From the NCBI GenBank assembly GCA_004793585.1, contig SRZB01000001.1, positions 1 to 64,000 of the forward strand: a DNA stretch of 64,000 nucleotides, given 5' to 3'. Under the pieces are notes generated by a model. That model searched no databases, was not told where the DNA came from, and was given only the letters and a program-made list of their open reading frames with translations. The position numbers and the translations under genes were made by a program. Shown here one piece after another: positions 25,394-34,598 of this stretch. Each line of letters starts with the position of its first letter. Position 1 is the first letter of the stretch. The DNA is from Hominisplanchenecus murintestinalis. GTDB taxonomy: Bacteria; Bacillota; Clostridia; Lachnospirales; Lachnospiraceae.

Positions 25394-26068
25394 TTGAAAA
25401 AAATTCTTATTGTAGAGGACGATACCAGCATTAATCATCTGCTGAAAGAAGCGCTGACAAAAGAAGGCTATGCCTGCGACCAGGCATTTTCCGGGACAGA
25501 AGCGGGGATGCTTCTTCAAATGAATTCCTATGCGCTTGTGCTTCTGGACTTGATGCTCCCGGGTATTCCGGGTGAAGAGGTACTGGAACAAATCAGAAAA
25601 AGCGGTACTACTCCAGTCATTGTGCTGACTGCTAAAAACGAACTGCAGGAAAAAGTGGATGTACTGACCGGCGGAGCAGACGACTATATTACAAAACCTT
25701 TTGAAATCAAAGAAGTCCTTGCACGCGTACAGGTACAGCTCCGCCATCTGTCCCGGGCTCCGGAACAGGCGGTTCTTTCCCACAAAGCGCTCACCCTGGA
25801 CAGAAACACGTTCCTGGCCAGCATTTCCGGAACAGAGCTGCCCCGTATTACCAAACAGGAATTTGCGATTCTGGAACTGCTTCTGAAACACCCAAAACAG
25901 GTATTCAGCAAGGAGGACATTTTTGAATATGCCTGGGAAGAGCCGTATATGGGGGAGACAAAGACGCTGGATGTCCATATCAGCAATATCCGCAAAAAGA
26001 TCAAGACGCTCACCGACGAAGATTACATAGAAACCGTCTGGGGCATCGGTTACCGTTTAAAGCCCTGA
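25394..26068 (+). CDS. OmpR/PhoB-type response regulator
   Basis: A 224-residue regulator with a receiver domain (about 1-118; acidic pocket VEDD at 8-10, phospho-acceptor D52 in LLDLMLPG, conserved Lys in YITKPF) and a winged-helix DNA-binding domain (about 125-224; RKKI and VWGIGYRLKP). The start is a TTG at 25394, with GGGAG 9 nt upstream. The reading frame could open earlier but lacks a site. It probably pairs with the histidine kinase encoded after the ABC genes and controls the transporter, as in Bce/Bcr-type systems. Confidence 0.95.
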   Translation: MKKILIVEDDTSINHLLKEALTKEGYACDQAFSGTEAGMLLQMNSYALVLLDLMLPGIPGEEVLEQIRKSGTTPVIVLTAKNELQEKVDVLTGGADDYITKPFEIKEVLARVQVQLRHLSRAPEQAVLSHKALTLDRNTFLASISGTELPRITKQEFAILELLLKHPKQVFSKEDIFEYAWEEPYMGETKTLDVHISNIRKKIKTLTDEDYIETVWGIGYRLKP

Positions 26069-26156
26069 TTCTTTACTCTTTTTTTACTGTTTCTTTGCTT
26101 TTCTTTTGGATTGTTCCGATAAGATAAGATCAGTCAAGAAAAAGGAGATGAAAACA

Positions 26157-27074
26157 TTGAGCGAATTTTTACTAAGCACCTCAAACCTCACCAAGCAGTT
26201 CGGGCGTCACAGGGCTGTGGATGGGGTGGACATCCATATCAAAAAAGGCGCGATTTATGGCTTTATCGGAAGAAACGGCGCCGGGAAAACCACCTGCCTG
26301 CGGATGATCAGCGGCCTCGCAAGCCCGACGGACGGGGAAATCGAAATGTTCGGCTATACCGGAAAGGATTTAAAAAATATCCGCTCCAGAGTCGGATGCC
26401 TGATTGAAGCTCCAGGGCTTTATGGAAGCATGACTGCATACGAAAATATGCAAATAAAGTGTAAGCTGTTCGGTATAAAAAAGCCAGGCTACATTGAGGA
26501 AATCCTGCATACCGTAGGACTTGCAGACACTGGAAAGAAAAAGACAAAACATTTTTCCCTCGGTATGAAACAACGGCTGGGAATCGGACTCGCTCTGATA
26601 AACGAACCTGACCTGCTGGTGCTGGATGAGCCGATTAACGGCCTGGACCCTCAGGGAATCGCCGAAATACGCGATACGCTCCACCGTCTGAGAGATGAAC
26701 GGAATATGACTATCCTGATATCCAGCCATATCCTGGAAGAGCTGTCCAAAATTGCCACCGACTACGGCATCATCCATAACGGCTGTCTCATCCAGGAGCT
26801 GACACGAAAAGAACTGATGAAACGGTGCAGCGAACGAATCGAACTGACACTCTCCTGCCCGGAACAGGCGGTTCCTGTTTTGGACAGGATGGGCTTTGTA
26901 AATTATCAGATTGTAGACAAAGAGCATATCCATGTATTCGAACGGCTGAACGAGAGCGCCGGCCTGAATACAGAGCTTGTAACATCAGGGATTTCCGTAA
27001 GGGAGATTTCTTTGAGAAACGAAGAACTGGAAACTTATTTTCTGAATCTGACGGGAGGCGCTACACATGTTTAA
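26157..27074 (+). CDS. ABC transporter ATPase, bacitracin/lantibiotic-resistance type
   Basis: The 305-residue ATPase of the BcrA/LanF family, with Walker A GRNGAGKTT, Q-loop region IEAPGLYGSMTAYENM, signature FSLGMKQRLG, Walker B LLVLDEPINGLDP and the H-loop ILISSHILEEL. The C-terminal ~85 residues form the family's accessory domain. I place the start at the TTG at 26157, because the nearer ATG overlaps the AAAGGAG site. Its end overlaps the permease start by 8 nt. With the permease it would export or expel peptide antibiotics from the membrane. Confidence 0.94.
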   Translation: MSEFLLSTSNLTKQFGRHRAVDGVDIHIKKGAIYGFIGRNGAGKTTCLRMISGLASPTDGEIEMFGYTGKDLKNIRSRVGCLIEAPGLYGSMTAYENMQIKCKLFGIKKPGYIEEILHTVGLADTGKKKTKHFSLGMKQRLGIGLALINEPDLLVLDEPINGLDPQGIAEIRDTLHRLRDERNMTILISSHILEELSKIATDYGIIHNGCLIQELTRKELMKRCSERIELTLSCPEQAVPVLDRMGFVNYQIVDKEHIHVFERLNESAGLNTELVTSGISVREISLRNEELETYFLNLTGGATHV

Positions 27075-27897
27075 TATGGTTCGAATGGATTTATACCGGA
27101 TGTTCCGGACGAAAGCCCTGTATGTCATCTGGATTGTCATGGCTCTTACCATGCTGCTTACTACTGCTTTAAGCCTTATGGCTCAGGAGATGCCGGAGCC
27201 GCAGGAATACATACAGCAGGAAACAGAGGAAAATGTAAACCTCGGTATGAGCGTGAGTCTTCCCACCCTCCCCGGAGAACAGATTACCGTGCTGGATGAA
27301 GTCTACGCAAATACCACCGCAAAGTTTACCGCCCTGTTCCTTGTCATCTTCGCAGTCCTCTTTGCCACTGCCGATATAAACAGCGGATACGTCAAAAACA
27401 TCGGCGGACAGGTGCCAAACCGCGGGGCTTTGTTCTTATCAAAAACCGCCGCAATGCTTGTATTTACTGCCCTTACCATGATTGGCTACGTACTGCTTCA
27501 GGCGCTCTTCTGCCGGATATGCTTCGGATATCTTGTCTGGGGAAATATCTCCGCGCTGCTATGGTATCTCGGTATCCAGATTCTGCTCCACTACGCGCTT
27601 ACGCTCATCTGTATGGCAATCGCGGTAGTGCTGAGAAATAACGTTTTCAGTATGATTATCGTTATCTGTCTGTGCGGCGGGATTTCGGCGCTAATTTATG
27701 GCCTGATTGATAACCTGATGCACAAACTGGGCGTTCAGGATTTTCAGATCATGAAATACACAGTAACAGGGCAAATCGCTATGGTGCCCTTGGAGCCTTC
27801 CTCCGGCGATATCTTGACGCCTGCCGTGATTTCTGTGGCGTTCCTTCTGGCCATGTCATTCATCGGAAGTACTGTTTTTGCAAAAAAGGACTGTTAA
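27067..27897 (+). CDS. ABC-2 type permease, lantibiotic/bacitracin-resistance type
   Basis: Membrane partner of the preceding ATPase, 276 residues with six hydrophobic segments. An N-terminal helix (ALYVIWIVMALTMLLTTAL) is followed by a large extracytoplasmic loop (about 38-85), then a cluster of helices (FTALFLVIFAVLFATADINSGYVKNIGG, and LLWYLGIQILLHYALTLICMAI). The DINSGYVKNI-type motif is common in LanE/BcrB permeases. It overlaps the ATPase gene and is 3 nt from the kinase gene. Confidence 0.92.
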   Translation: MFNMVRMDLYRMFRTKALYVIWIVMALTMLLTTALSLMAQEMPEPQEYIQQETEENVNLGMSVSLPTLPGEQITVLDEVYANTTAKFTALFLVIFAVLFATADINSGYVKNIGGQVPNRGALFLSKTAAMLVFTALTMIGYVLLQALFCRICFGYLVWGNISALLWYLGIQILLHYALTLICMAIAVVLRNNVFSMIIVICLCGGISALIYGLIDNLMHKLGVQDFQIMKYTVTGQIAMVPLEPSSGDILTPAVISVAFLLAMSFIGSTVFAKKDC

Positions 27898-27900
27898 ACC

Positions 27901-28809
27901 ATGTATATTATAATCGGATTTTTACTTCTTATCATTTTCATACAGACATTCCTTCTATGGAAATACCAGCGGCAGGTGAAAGACATCTGCCGCCAGCTTG
28001 CGTTTCTGCTGAAGCACGACAGCAATATGCCCATAACCCGCGACATAGATTTCGGAAGTATCGGGAAACTGGCAGATCTCCTGAATGAATACCTGGCTTC
28101 CAAACGCCGGGAGCATGCGCAATACCGCAAAAAAGAAAAAATCATTTCCGATACTTATACGAATCTTTCCCATGATATCCGTACCCCGCTGACTTCTCTG
28201 GACGGATACTTCCAGCTTCTGGAGGAGTGCGGCAGCGCAGATGACAGACAGAGATACCTGACAGTCATTCGGGAACGCATCGAAAGCCTGAAAGAAATGC
28301 TGGAAGAATTATTCACATTCACAAAACTGAAAAATGAAACCTGCCCGCTGGAACTGACCCGCTGTTGTATCACCCAGATTTTAAAGGAAACCGTATTTTC
28401 TTACTATGAGGATTGGACAAAGCTTGGGATAGAACCGGAAATCCTGATTGCCGAAGAACGTCTGTATCTTCTTGGAAATCCCCCCGCGCTCCGCCGCATC
28501 ATCCAGAATATACTGAAAAATGCTGTAGAACACGGGGAGAAAAAAATAAAAATCGCTCTCTACTCAGAGGAAAAACAAATCCTTCTTGCTGTCAGCAATC
28601 AAGTGACGCACCCAGAGCACATTGACGTAACAATGATTTTCGAACGTTTCTACAAAGCCGACGAAGCACGCAGCAGGACTTCCACCGGGCTTGGGCTTGC
28701 CATCGCAAAAGAACTGGCGCTGCGGATGGCGGGAGAAATCAAGGCAGACCTTACAGAAGATATCTTTTGTATCGTAATCCGCTTTCCGGTCACTTCACCC
28801 AATGACTAA
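27901..28809 (+). CDS. Sensor histidine kinase of the ABC-linked two-component system
   Basis: A 302-residue kinase with a single N-terminal membrane helix (about 1-20) and almost no extracellular domain, the pattern of kinases that sense through a partner transporter. The H-box is NLSHDIRTPLTSLDGY with H91; N-box QNILKNAVEHG; G-box TSTGLGLAIAKELA. It is expected to phosphorylate the response regulator at 25394-26068. The order regulator, ATPase, permease, kinase suggests one functional module for resistance to cell-wall-active peptides. Confidence 0.94.
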   Translation: MYIIIGFLLLIIFIQTFLLWKYQRQVKDICRQLAFLLKHDSNMPITRDIDFGSIGKLADLLNEYLASKRREHAQYRKKEKIISDTYTNLSHDIRTPLTSLDGYFQLLEECGSADDRQRYLTVIRERIESLKEMLEELFTFTKLKNETCPLELTRCCITQILKETVFSYYEDWTKLGIEPEILIAEERLYLLGNPPALRRIIQNILKNAVEHGEKKIKIALYSEEKQILLAVSNQVTHPEHIDVTMIFERFYKADEARSRTSTGLGLAIAKELALRMAGEIKADLTEDIFCIVIRFPVTSPND

Positions 28810-28819
28810 TATTTTTTTA

Positions 28820-28848
28820 TTGAAACTATCCCTCCATTTGGGTATACT
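28820..28848 (+). promoter_or_regulatory. Promoter of the PHP gene
   Basis: TTGAAA (28820-28825), 17 nt, TATACT (28843-28848), 32 nt before the ATG. It separates this gene from the upstream two-component operon. Confidence 0.75.
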
Positions 28849-28879
28849 AAAAGAAAATATCCAGAAAGAAGAGGCAAAG

Positions 28880-29743
28880 ATGAACGTTATTGATTTACAC
28901 GTACACTCCAACTGCTCTGACGGCACGCTAAGCCCCGCAGAGTTGGCTGCATACGCATTAAAAAAGAAACTGGCGGCAATCGCCCTGACAGACCACGACA
29001 CCATTGACGGGCTCGAAGAATTATTTTCTGCCGCCAACGGGACTGGCCTTGAGGTCATCTCCGGTATTGAGTTTTCTACGGAATTTCATGGAAAGGACGT
29101 CCATATTGTCGGCCTGGACTTCGATTACAAACTGCCGGAATTCTGCCGGCAGCTTACGCGTTTCCAGAATTCCCGGGACATCCGCAATGAGAAAATGATA
29201 CAATTGCTGCGCAAAGAAGGCATTGATATTACCTGGGAAGCTATGGAAACAGAGTACCCGGACGCCGTATGGACCCGGGCGCATTTCGGAAAATTCCTGT
29301 TAGAGCACGGTTATGTGAAAGAAATTTCAGAAGCCTTTTCCCGTTACCTGGGAGACGACGCCTGCTGTTTCATCCCCCGTGAAAAGGTGACCCCCGCTCA
29401 GGCAGTCCGCTTAATCCGGCTCGCCGGTGGAATCCCTATCCTGGCGCATCCTATGCTGTATCATTTGGACGAAGCTTCTATGGACGAACTGATTACCGGT
29501 CTGAAGAAAGAAGGACTGATCGGTATTGAAGCTCTCTACTCCACTTACTCGGCAGAGGATGAAGCGCATGTGCGCATGCTGGCAGAGAGGCATGGGCTTT
29601 GTCTTTCCGGCGGCTCTGATTTCCACGGCAGCACGAAACCAAACATTGATTTGGGCGTTGGAAAAGGGAACCTGAAAGTGCCTTATACATTCCTGGAAGA
29701 ACTTCGCATAGCTTGCTGCCGGGAACAGGAAGCCAAAGGCTGA
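28880..29743 (+). CDS. PHP-domain phosphoesterase (TrpH/RNase AM-like)
   Basis: A 287-residue metal-dependent phosphoesterase of the PHP superfamily. Motifs: DLHVHSNCSDG (N-terminal HxH), ALTDHDTIDGL, ISGIEFSTE, ILAHPMLY, and SGGSDFHG near the C-terminus. An insert of about 100 residues sits between. E. coli homologues (YciV/RNase AM) are 5'-3' exonucleases that trim rRNA and hydrolyse pAp. That function is plausible here but not proven. ATG 28880 follows an AGAAGAGG site. The next gene starts 34 nt downstream. Confidence 0.9.
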   Translation: MNVIDLHVHSNCSDGTLSPAELAAYALKKKLAAIALTDHDTIDGLEELFSAANGTGLEVISGIEFSTEFHGKDVHIVGLDFDYKLPEFCRQLTRFQNSRDIRNEKMIQLLRKEGIDITWEAMETEYPDAVWTRAHFGKFLLEHGYVKEISEAFSRYLGDDACCFIPREKVTPAQAVRLIRLAGGIPILAHPMLYHLDEASMDELITGLKKEGLIGIEALYSTYSAEDEAHVRMLAERHGLCLSGGSDFHGSTKPNIDLGVGKGNLKVPYTFLEELRIACCREQEAKG

Positions 29744-29777
29744 ACTGTTACAAAAATCATAATAAATGGAGGAACTT

Positions 29778-30782
29778 ATGACATTCAGAGAACAATACAT
29801 GAAAGGTGAACTGCCTTTTGACGCTATTTTCGATTACACAGACGAATGGAATTACGGCGGTGCAGACTGCACCCTCAGAGAATATCTGGGACTGACTCCT
29901 GAAGAAGAGGATGTCTGGGTTTCCGAGAGCGACGAAGCGCTGGAGACTCTGCTGGAAAAGGAAAAGAACCGGAAAATCATTTTCCTGGATTTAGACGGCA
30001 CGCTTCTTAATGACGAAAAACAATTCACGCCCGGAAATCGAAAAGCTGTCAAACAGGCGCTGCGCGCAGGACATCAGATTGTAATCACCACCGGGCGCCC
30101 CCTGTTCAGCGCTCTGGCACAGGCAGAAGATTTAGGGCTGACGGGTAAGGGATGCTATATCATCGCTTACAATGGCGGTGAAATCTATGATACCTCAAAA
30201 AAAGAGAGTCTTTATAAAAAAACGCTTCCCCTTCCCTACATTCGGCATATCTTCGACGCCGCCAAGGAAATGGGGCTGCACTGCCAGACCTACAGCGACA
30301 CGGAAATCCTTACAGAAGCCGATACGGACGCGCTTCAGTTCTATATGGAAACAACACGTACCCACAGCCGCATCGTTCCTGATGTTATCGCGGCGCTCGA
30401 AAAGGAACCTGTAAAAATGATTGTCATAGACATCCATGACCACGAAAAGCTGGTGCGTTTCCGCACTGCCACTGAAAACTGGTGTCATGGAAAAATGGAT
30501 CGGGTATTCTCAAGCCCCTCCTATTTGGAACACGTCGCCCCCGGCATTTCCAAAGGAAATGCTGTCCGCATCCTGTGTGAGCACCTGGATATCTCGATGG
30601 AAAACACGATTGCCGCCGGAGATGCCGAAAACGATATTTCCATGATTCAGGCCGCCGCCATAGGCGCGGCAATGGCAAACGCCGAACCCGCCGTCAAAGA
30701 AGCCGCGGACTACATAACCAAACGCACCAACAATGAGGACGGCGTTTCTGAGATTATCGGAAAATTTATGCTTGGAGATTAG
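29778..30782 (+). CDS. Cof-type HAD phosphatase with a fused 65-residue N-terminal domain
   Basis: A 334-residue protein. Residues about 66-334 are a Cof/YidA-like HAD phosphatase: nucleophile motif FLDLDGTLL (D71, D73), TTGRP, KMIVIDIHD, SKGNAV lysine, and GDAENDISMI. The first 65 residues (FREQYMKGELPFDAIFDYTD; LREYLGLTPEEEDVWVSESDEAL) are not part of the HAD fold and resemble small stand-alone proteins I recall from Lachnospiraceae. The ATG at 29778 is 5 nt from GGAGG and is preferred over the ATG at 29766 that lies within the site. Substrate unknown, possibly a sugar phosphate or nucleotide cofactor. Confidence 0.93.
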   Translation: MTFREQYMKGELPFDAIFDYTDEWNYGGADCTLREYLGLTPEEEDVWVSESDEALETLLEKEKNRKIIFLDLDGTLLNDEKQFTPGNRKAVKQALRAGHQIVITTGRPLFSALAQAEDLGLTGKGCYIIAYNGGEIYDTSKKESLYKKTLPLPYIRHIFDAAKEMGLHCQTYSDTEILTEADTDALQFYMETTRTHSRIVPDVIAALEKEPVKMIVIDIHDHEKLVRFRTATENWCHGKMDRVFSSPSYLEHVAPGISKGNAVRILCEHLDISMENTIAAGDAENDISMIQAAAIGAAMANAEPAVKEAADYITKRTNNEDGVSEIIGKFMLGD

Positions 30783-30895
30783 CTATACAGCCGCCTATTC
30801 CCGCAAGCAACGAACCAAGTGACTGCTTACGGGCATTTGGCGACTGCTGCGAGGGGCGTTTCAAGTTTGATGCCCCGTTGCTTGCAGCGGGGTCT
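30783..30895. repeat. Palindromic segment between the HAD and acyltransferase genes
   Basis: GCAAGCAACG (30803-30812) is repeated inverted at 30876-30885, with flanking CCC/GGG, and an inner GGGGC/GCCCC hairpin lies at 30853-30876. The segment runs into the 3' end of the convergent acyltransferase gene, whose last dozen codons come from it. No U-tract for a classical terminator. Confidence 0.55.
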
Positions 30896-31973
30896 TCGAC
30901 TTTATCAAAAACAACACGCGCCCCGCTCTCTTCCATCTGCGGACAAAAGGCAGCAGGAACAACAAACTGATTCCCAGACCCGCCGCCAGCAGTACAAAAA
31001 TTCCGGCAGGCTCCCCCCAGTTTTCCACTGGAAGGCACTTCAGCGTCAGAACGAGGATTGGCTTATGCAGCAGATAAATTCCAAAACTGCACCTGGCCGC
31101 ATCCTCTATCAGCCGTACAGCCCGTCTGCCCGGCATACCAGCCATGCGGCGTATCCCTTCAAACAGCGACAATCCCATAACGAAGATGCACGCGCTGCTG
31201 TACCACAGCAGACGGTTGGATTTATAAAATTCATTCGCATACAGATAATACTGCGCCGCCGTATTCAGAAGGAAACAGCCTCCCCCTGCCAACAGAAGGT
31301 ATTTCCCTTTGATCTTTTCCAGAACTCCCTGGGCAATAAAATATCCACCGAGCAGGTACAGCACATAAACACCTCCCAGCAAATCAAAATCCAGCTTCAA
31401 TTTCAGCGGCGTCCCGCCCGGAACTGCTTCCGCCAGAAATACATTTACCGTAGGAATGACCAGAAACGCGGCGACCCCTGCCAGATAAGGCAACCGGAAA
31501 GCGCCTGGCCCTTTTGCTCCCCGGACTGCCATAGACAAGAAAGGCAGCGCCAGGTATAACCCGATAATCATCGGCATATACCACATATGTGACAGCTCCA
31601 GAGTCCGCAGGAACAGCATTTCACAGACCAGGTCTGCCAACGAAAACTCCACATCCTGAAACACACACACAAACACATAATTCAGCACGATCCAAATTTC
31701 TGTAGTACCCACCAGCGGAAACAGCGACTTCCGGTAGAATTTTCCAGGTTCCAGCTCCCTGCCGAGCAAAAGCGCTCCTGTAATCGCCAGAAACAGCGGA
31801 ACCCCCAGCCTCCCCACCGTAAATAAAGTATTTTCCAACATCCAAAGCCCTGTGTCAATTCTAGCTTCCCCGCGGACAACCGCGCCGTAGAAGCTCTCTG
31901 TGGCATGGCAGAGCACGACACAGAACACTGCGCATACCCGCGCATAGTCAATCCAGCCTTTTCTCTCCCTCAT
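30861..31973 (-). CDS. Acyltransferase family 3 membrane protein
   Basis: A 370-residue integral-membrane acyltransferase (OafA/WecH/OatA-like domain) that typically O-acetylates cell-surface glycans. Seen are GWIDYARVCAVFCVVLCHATE (family start with the conserved His), about ten membrane segments, and LGRELEPGKFYRKSLFPLV. There is no extracellular SGNH domain. The start overlaps the end of the preceding glycosyltransferase by 26 nt, implying joint modification of a polysaccharide or lipid-linked sugar. The last residues are encoded by the palindromic segment at 30861-30895, so the C-terminus may have been re-cut by the repeat. Confidence 0.88.
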   Translation of the reverse strand: MRERKGWIDYARVCAVFCVVLCHATESFYGAVVRGEARIDTGLWMLENTLFTVGRLGVPLFLAITGALLLGRELEPGKFYRKSLFPLVGTTEIWIVLNYVFVCVFQDVEFSLADLVCEMLFLRTLELSHMWYMPMIIGLYLALPFLSMAVRGAKGPGAFRLPYLAGVAAFLVIPTVNVFLAEAVPGGTPLKLKLDFDLLGGVYVLYLLGGYFIAQGVLEKIKGKYLLLAGGGCFLLNTAAQYYLYANEFYKSNRLLWYSSACIFVMGLSLFEGIRRMAGMPGRRAVRLIEDAARCSFGIYLLHKPILVLTLKCLPVENWGEPAGIFVLLAAGLGISLLFLLPFVRRWKRAGRVLFLIKSKTPLQATGHQT

Positions 31974-32898
31974 CTGTGCGCCTTTCTGCGGAAATCCGCT
32001 TGGAAATCAAATATCTCGGCCTCCCTTTGACTTCCTCATAAATCTTCGATATGTAATAGCCGATAATTCCCAGGCTAATCATTATCACGCTTCCGATTAT
32101 CAAAATCAACAGAATTACCGTGGTAAACCCTTCCACCGCATGTCCCATAAAGAACTTCGCCAGCGTCTGGACTCCCATAATCATCGCAAAAATAAATACA
32201 AGAACCCCTGCCACTGTCACCAGCTGCATAGGAACGGAAGAAAACGCCACGATATTCGTAACCGCATATTTCACCAAAGACCAGGTAGACCACTTAGACT
32301 CCCCAGCCTCCCTCTCCTGCACATCAAACTCCACAGACGCCGTCTTATAGCCAATCCAGGAGGACAGCGCCCGGAAAAACGCATTCTTTTCCGGCAGCGC
32401 CAGCAGCGCGTCCACCGCTTTCCTGTCCATCAGTTTAAAATCCGAGGCACGGGACATGTCAATCCCCACCGCCTTGGAAATCATCCGGTAAAACAGCCCT
32501 GCGCTGGCCCGGTGCATGACGCTCTCCCGTCCCCTGCTGCGCTTTACGCCCTCGATTACTTCATATCCCTGTTCCCACAGCCTGTACATCTCCACCAGAG
32601 CTTCCGGCGGATGCTGCAGGTCACAGTCCATCACGGCACAGCAGTCCCCGGACGCATTTGCCAGCCCCGCAAAGATTGCCGCTTCCTTTCCAAAATTCCT
32701 CGAAAAATGAATCCCTGCAATATGGGGATTTCCTGCTGCCGCCTTCTCAATTTCCGCCCAGGTGCCATCCCTGGAACCATCATTCACAAATACCAGCTCA
32801 TAAGGAATCGCCGCTTCCTCCAGAACCGAGCTGATGGTTCCTGCCGCCTTAGCAAGCATTTTTTCCTCATTGTAAGCAGGTAAAACTACTGATAACAT
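31948..32898 (-). CDS. Polyprenyl-phosphate glycosyltransferase (GT2, GtrB/DPM-like)
   Basis: A 316-residue family 2 glycosyltransferase that transfers a sugar from a nucleotide to undecaprenyl phosphate at the membrane. LSVVLPAYNEE, FVNDGSRDGTW, VMDCDLQHPPEAL and FKLMDRKAVDALL are typical. Two C-terminal membrane helices (SVPMQLVTVAGVLVFIFAMIMGV; VILLILIIGSVIMISLGIIGYYISKIYEE) fit GtrB. The ATG at 32898 has only a weak site. Frames extend upstream but do not align with the family. Operon with the acyltransferase. Confidence 0.92.
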   Translation of the reverse strand: MLSVVLPAYNEEKMLAKAAGTISSVLEEAAIPYELVFVNDGSRDGTWAEIEKAAAGNPHIAGIHFSRNFGKEAAIFAGLANASGDCCAVMDCDLQHPPEALVEMYRLWEQGYEVIEGVKRSRGRESVMHRASAGLFYRMISKAVGIDMSRASDFKLMDRKAVDALLALPEKNAFFRALSSWIGYKTASVEFDVQEREAGESKWSTWSLVKYAVTNIVAFSSVPMQLVTVAGVLVFIFAMIMGVQTLAKFFMGHAVEGFTTVILLILIIGSVIMISLGIIGYYISKIYEEVKGRPRYLISKRISAERRTDEGEKRLD

Positions 32899-33008
32899 GC
32901 CTAAAACACATCCTCTCCCCAGTACGCCATTCACACAGCCAGCACATAAAATGCGCTGGCCTGCCTGAACTGTTATCAAGCTTCAAACTATTTTCTGTGT
33001 ACTGGCTC

Positions 33009-34547
33009 CTAATATAAATACTTCCCGGCAAGCTCTCTCAGCCTTTCCGGATAAGCGGAAAACCACTCGTCAAAAGTCATGTCTTCCGCCTCCACTGCCT
33101 TTCCCATCTCTACGAAAAATGCAGGCATATCCTTCTGCAGCATCATGCCCCACTCCTCTCCAAACCGCTCCTCTCCTTCCGAATCAGAGCCATTTACATG
33201 GAAAGTAAATGCCGGTTCTACCACGCCGTCCACCCGTTTTACGCCGCCATGAAAGCCCAGCGTCCCGATCTGATGCGTCCCGCATGAAGAAGAACAGCCG
33301 GAAATGTGGATACGCGGCAGCACGCCATCCGCAAAGCCGTGCTTTCTCACTTCCTCTATTACTGCCGCCAACGCTCCCTGGGAATCTCTTAGACCAATCT
33401 GGCAGATACTGCTCCCAATGCACGATACCGAAGTCTCAAACAGGTTCTGCGCGCCGTCCTCTGTCGCTGCTTCTACTTTCACGGCTTCACTGCCGTTCAG
33501 ATTTACCACATAAACCGTCTCATCCGGCCCAATGCGCAGCTCCGCGTCCTTCATATCTTTCAACAGTCCATACAGCTCCCCAAACTTCGTGACAGCTGGG
33601 ACCCCGCCCAGCGGATGCCATGCCACTGCATACAATCCTTCCTGTTTCTGGGGAATAATGCGCTTCCCGGACGCTTCCGTACCGTCCTCCGTTTTTTTCA
33701 AAGTTTCAGGTTCTGTATTGATTTTTAAGTTCTCTTCCGCTTTCACCTGCGCCAGCTTTTCCAGAAACGCCGCCCGGTACCCCTCTGCCCCCAGCTTGTC
33801 CTGCATATAGCGCGTCCTGGCTCTGCCCCGGTTTTCATAATCACCATATGCTACAAACGTATCAACCATTGCTTTTACATAGTACAACACGTCCGACGGT
33901 TCTACATGTTCCGCAATCTTCACGCCCATGCGGGGATTCTTCCCCAGTCCTCCGGCGCTGTACACCGTAAACGTTCCGTCCGCCTGTGCCGCAAATCCCA
34001 AATCGCGGAATGTGGCATGTGTTTCATTTGCCGGCGAATTCGAAAAGCAGACTTTCAGCTTTCTGGGCATCTTCACTGCTTTTATCATACCCAGGAGATA
34101 GTCCGACACAGCTTCCGCCATCGGCAGCACATCAAAATACTCGCCCTGCTCTGCCCCGGAAAGCGGAGACGCCATCACATTCCGCGGAAAATCCCCGCCG
34201 CCCCCTCTGGTAACAATACCTGCATCCAATGCCTTTTCCATAAGTTCGCATGCGGCTTTTGCTGACAAATTGTGGAACTGCACCGTCTGGCAGGTGGTAA
34301 AATGTACTTTGTCAATCCCGTATTCCTCTATGGCGTCTGCGATAAATCTCAGTTTCTCCTTTGTCACACGCCCACCCGGCAAACGCAGACGAAGCATGCT
34401 CGCCCTGCCGCCTTTTTGCGCATAGCTTCCGAATCCTCCGGAAAACCCTTTATATTCTTTCGTGCTCACTTCCCCTGCATAAAATTTCTCTGTCATCTCC
34501 CGGAATCCGGCAAGCTCCCCCCGGAACTCCTGCAATAGATTTTCCAT
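33009..34547 (-). CDS. Siroheme nitrite/sulfite reductase
   Basis: A 512-residue enzyme of the nitrite/sulfite reductase ferredoxin-like and 4Fe-4S/siroheme family. Cluster ligands are visible as CIGSSIC (C-x5-C) and GCSSSCG (C-x3-C) in the C-terminal half. The substrate-binding basic residues fall in TTCQTVQFHNL and NRGRARTRYMQDKLG. It reduces nitrite to ammonia or sulfite to sulfide, and sequence alone does not choose between these. ATG 34547 has GGAGG 8 nt upstream, better than 34562. The LysR gene ends 51 nt upstream on the same strand, so the two may share a transcript. Confidence 0.9.
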   Translation of the reverse strand: MENLLQEFRGELAGFREMTEKFYAGEVSTKEYKGFSGGFGSYAQKGGRASMLRLRLPGGRVTKEKLRFIADAIEEYGIDKVHFTTCQTVQFHNLSAKAACELMEKALDAGIVTRGGGGDFPRNVMASPLSGAEQGEYFDVLPMAEAVSDYLLGMIKAVKMPRKLKVCFSNSPANETHATFRDLGFAAQADGTFTVYSAGGLGKNPRMGVKIAEHVEPSDVLYYVKAMVDTFVAYGDYENRGRARTRYMQDKLGAEGYRAAFLEKLAQVKAEENLKINTEPETLKKTEDGTEASGKRIIPQKQEGLYAVAWHPLGGVPAVTKFGELYGLLKDMKDAELRIGPDETVYVVNLNGSEAVKVEAATEDGAQNLFETSVSCIGSSICQIGLRDSQGALAAVIEEVRKHGFADGVLPRIHISGCSSSCGTHQIGTLGFHGGVKRVDGVVEPAFTFHVNGSDSEGEERFGEEWGMMLQKDMPAFFVEMGKAVEAEDMTFDEWFSAYPERLRELAGKYLY

Positions 34548-34598
34548 CCGTTTTTCCTCCATTTTCTATTATACATTCCCGAAACAACCCGTTTTTGC

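Noticed and set aside
32140-32883. 247-codon plus-strand frame opposite the GT2 gene
   Set aside because: Fully antisense to a well-defined glycosyltransferase. It is His/Arg/Pro-rich, as expected for a reverse-frame shadow.
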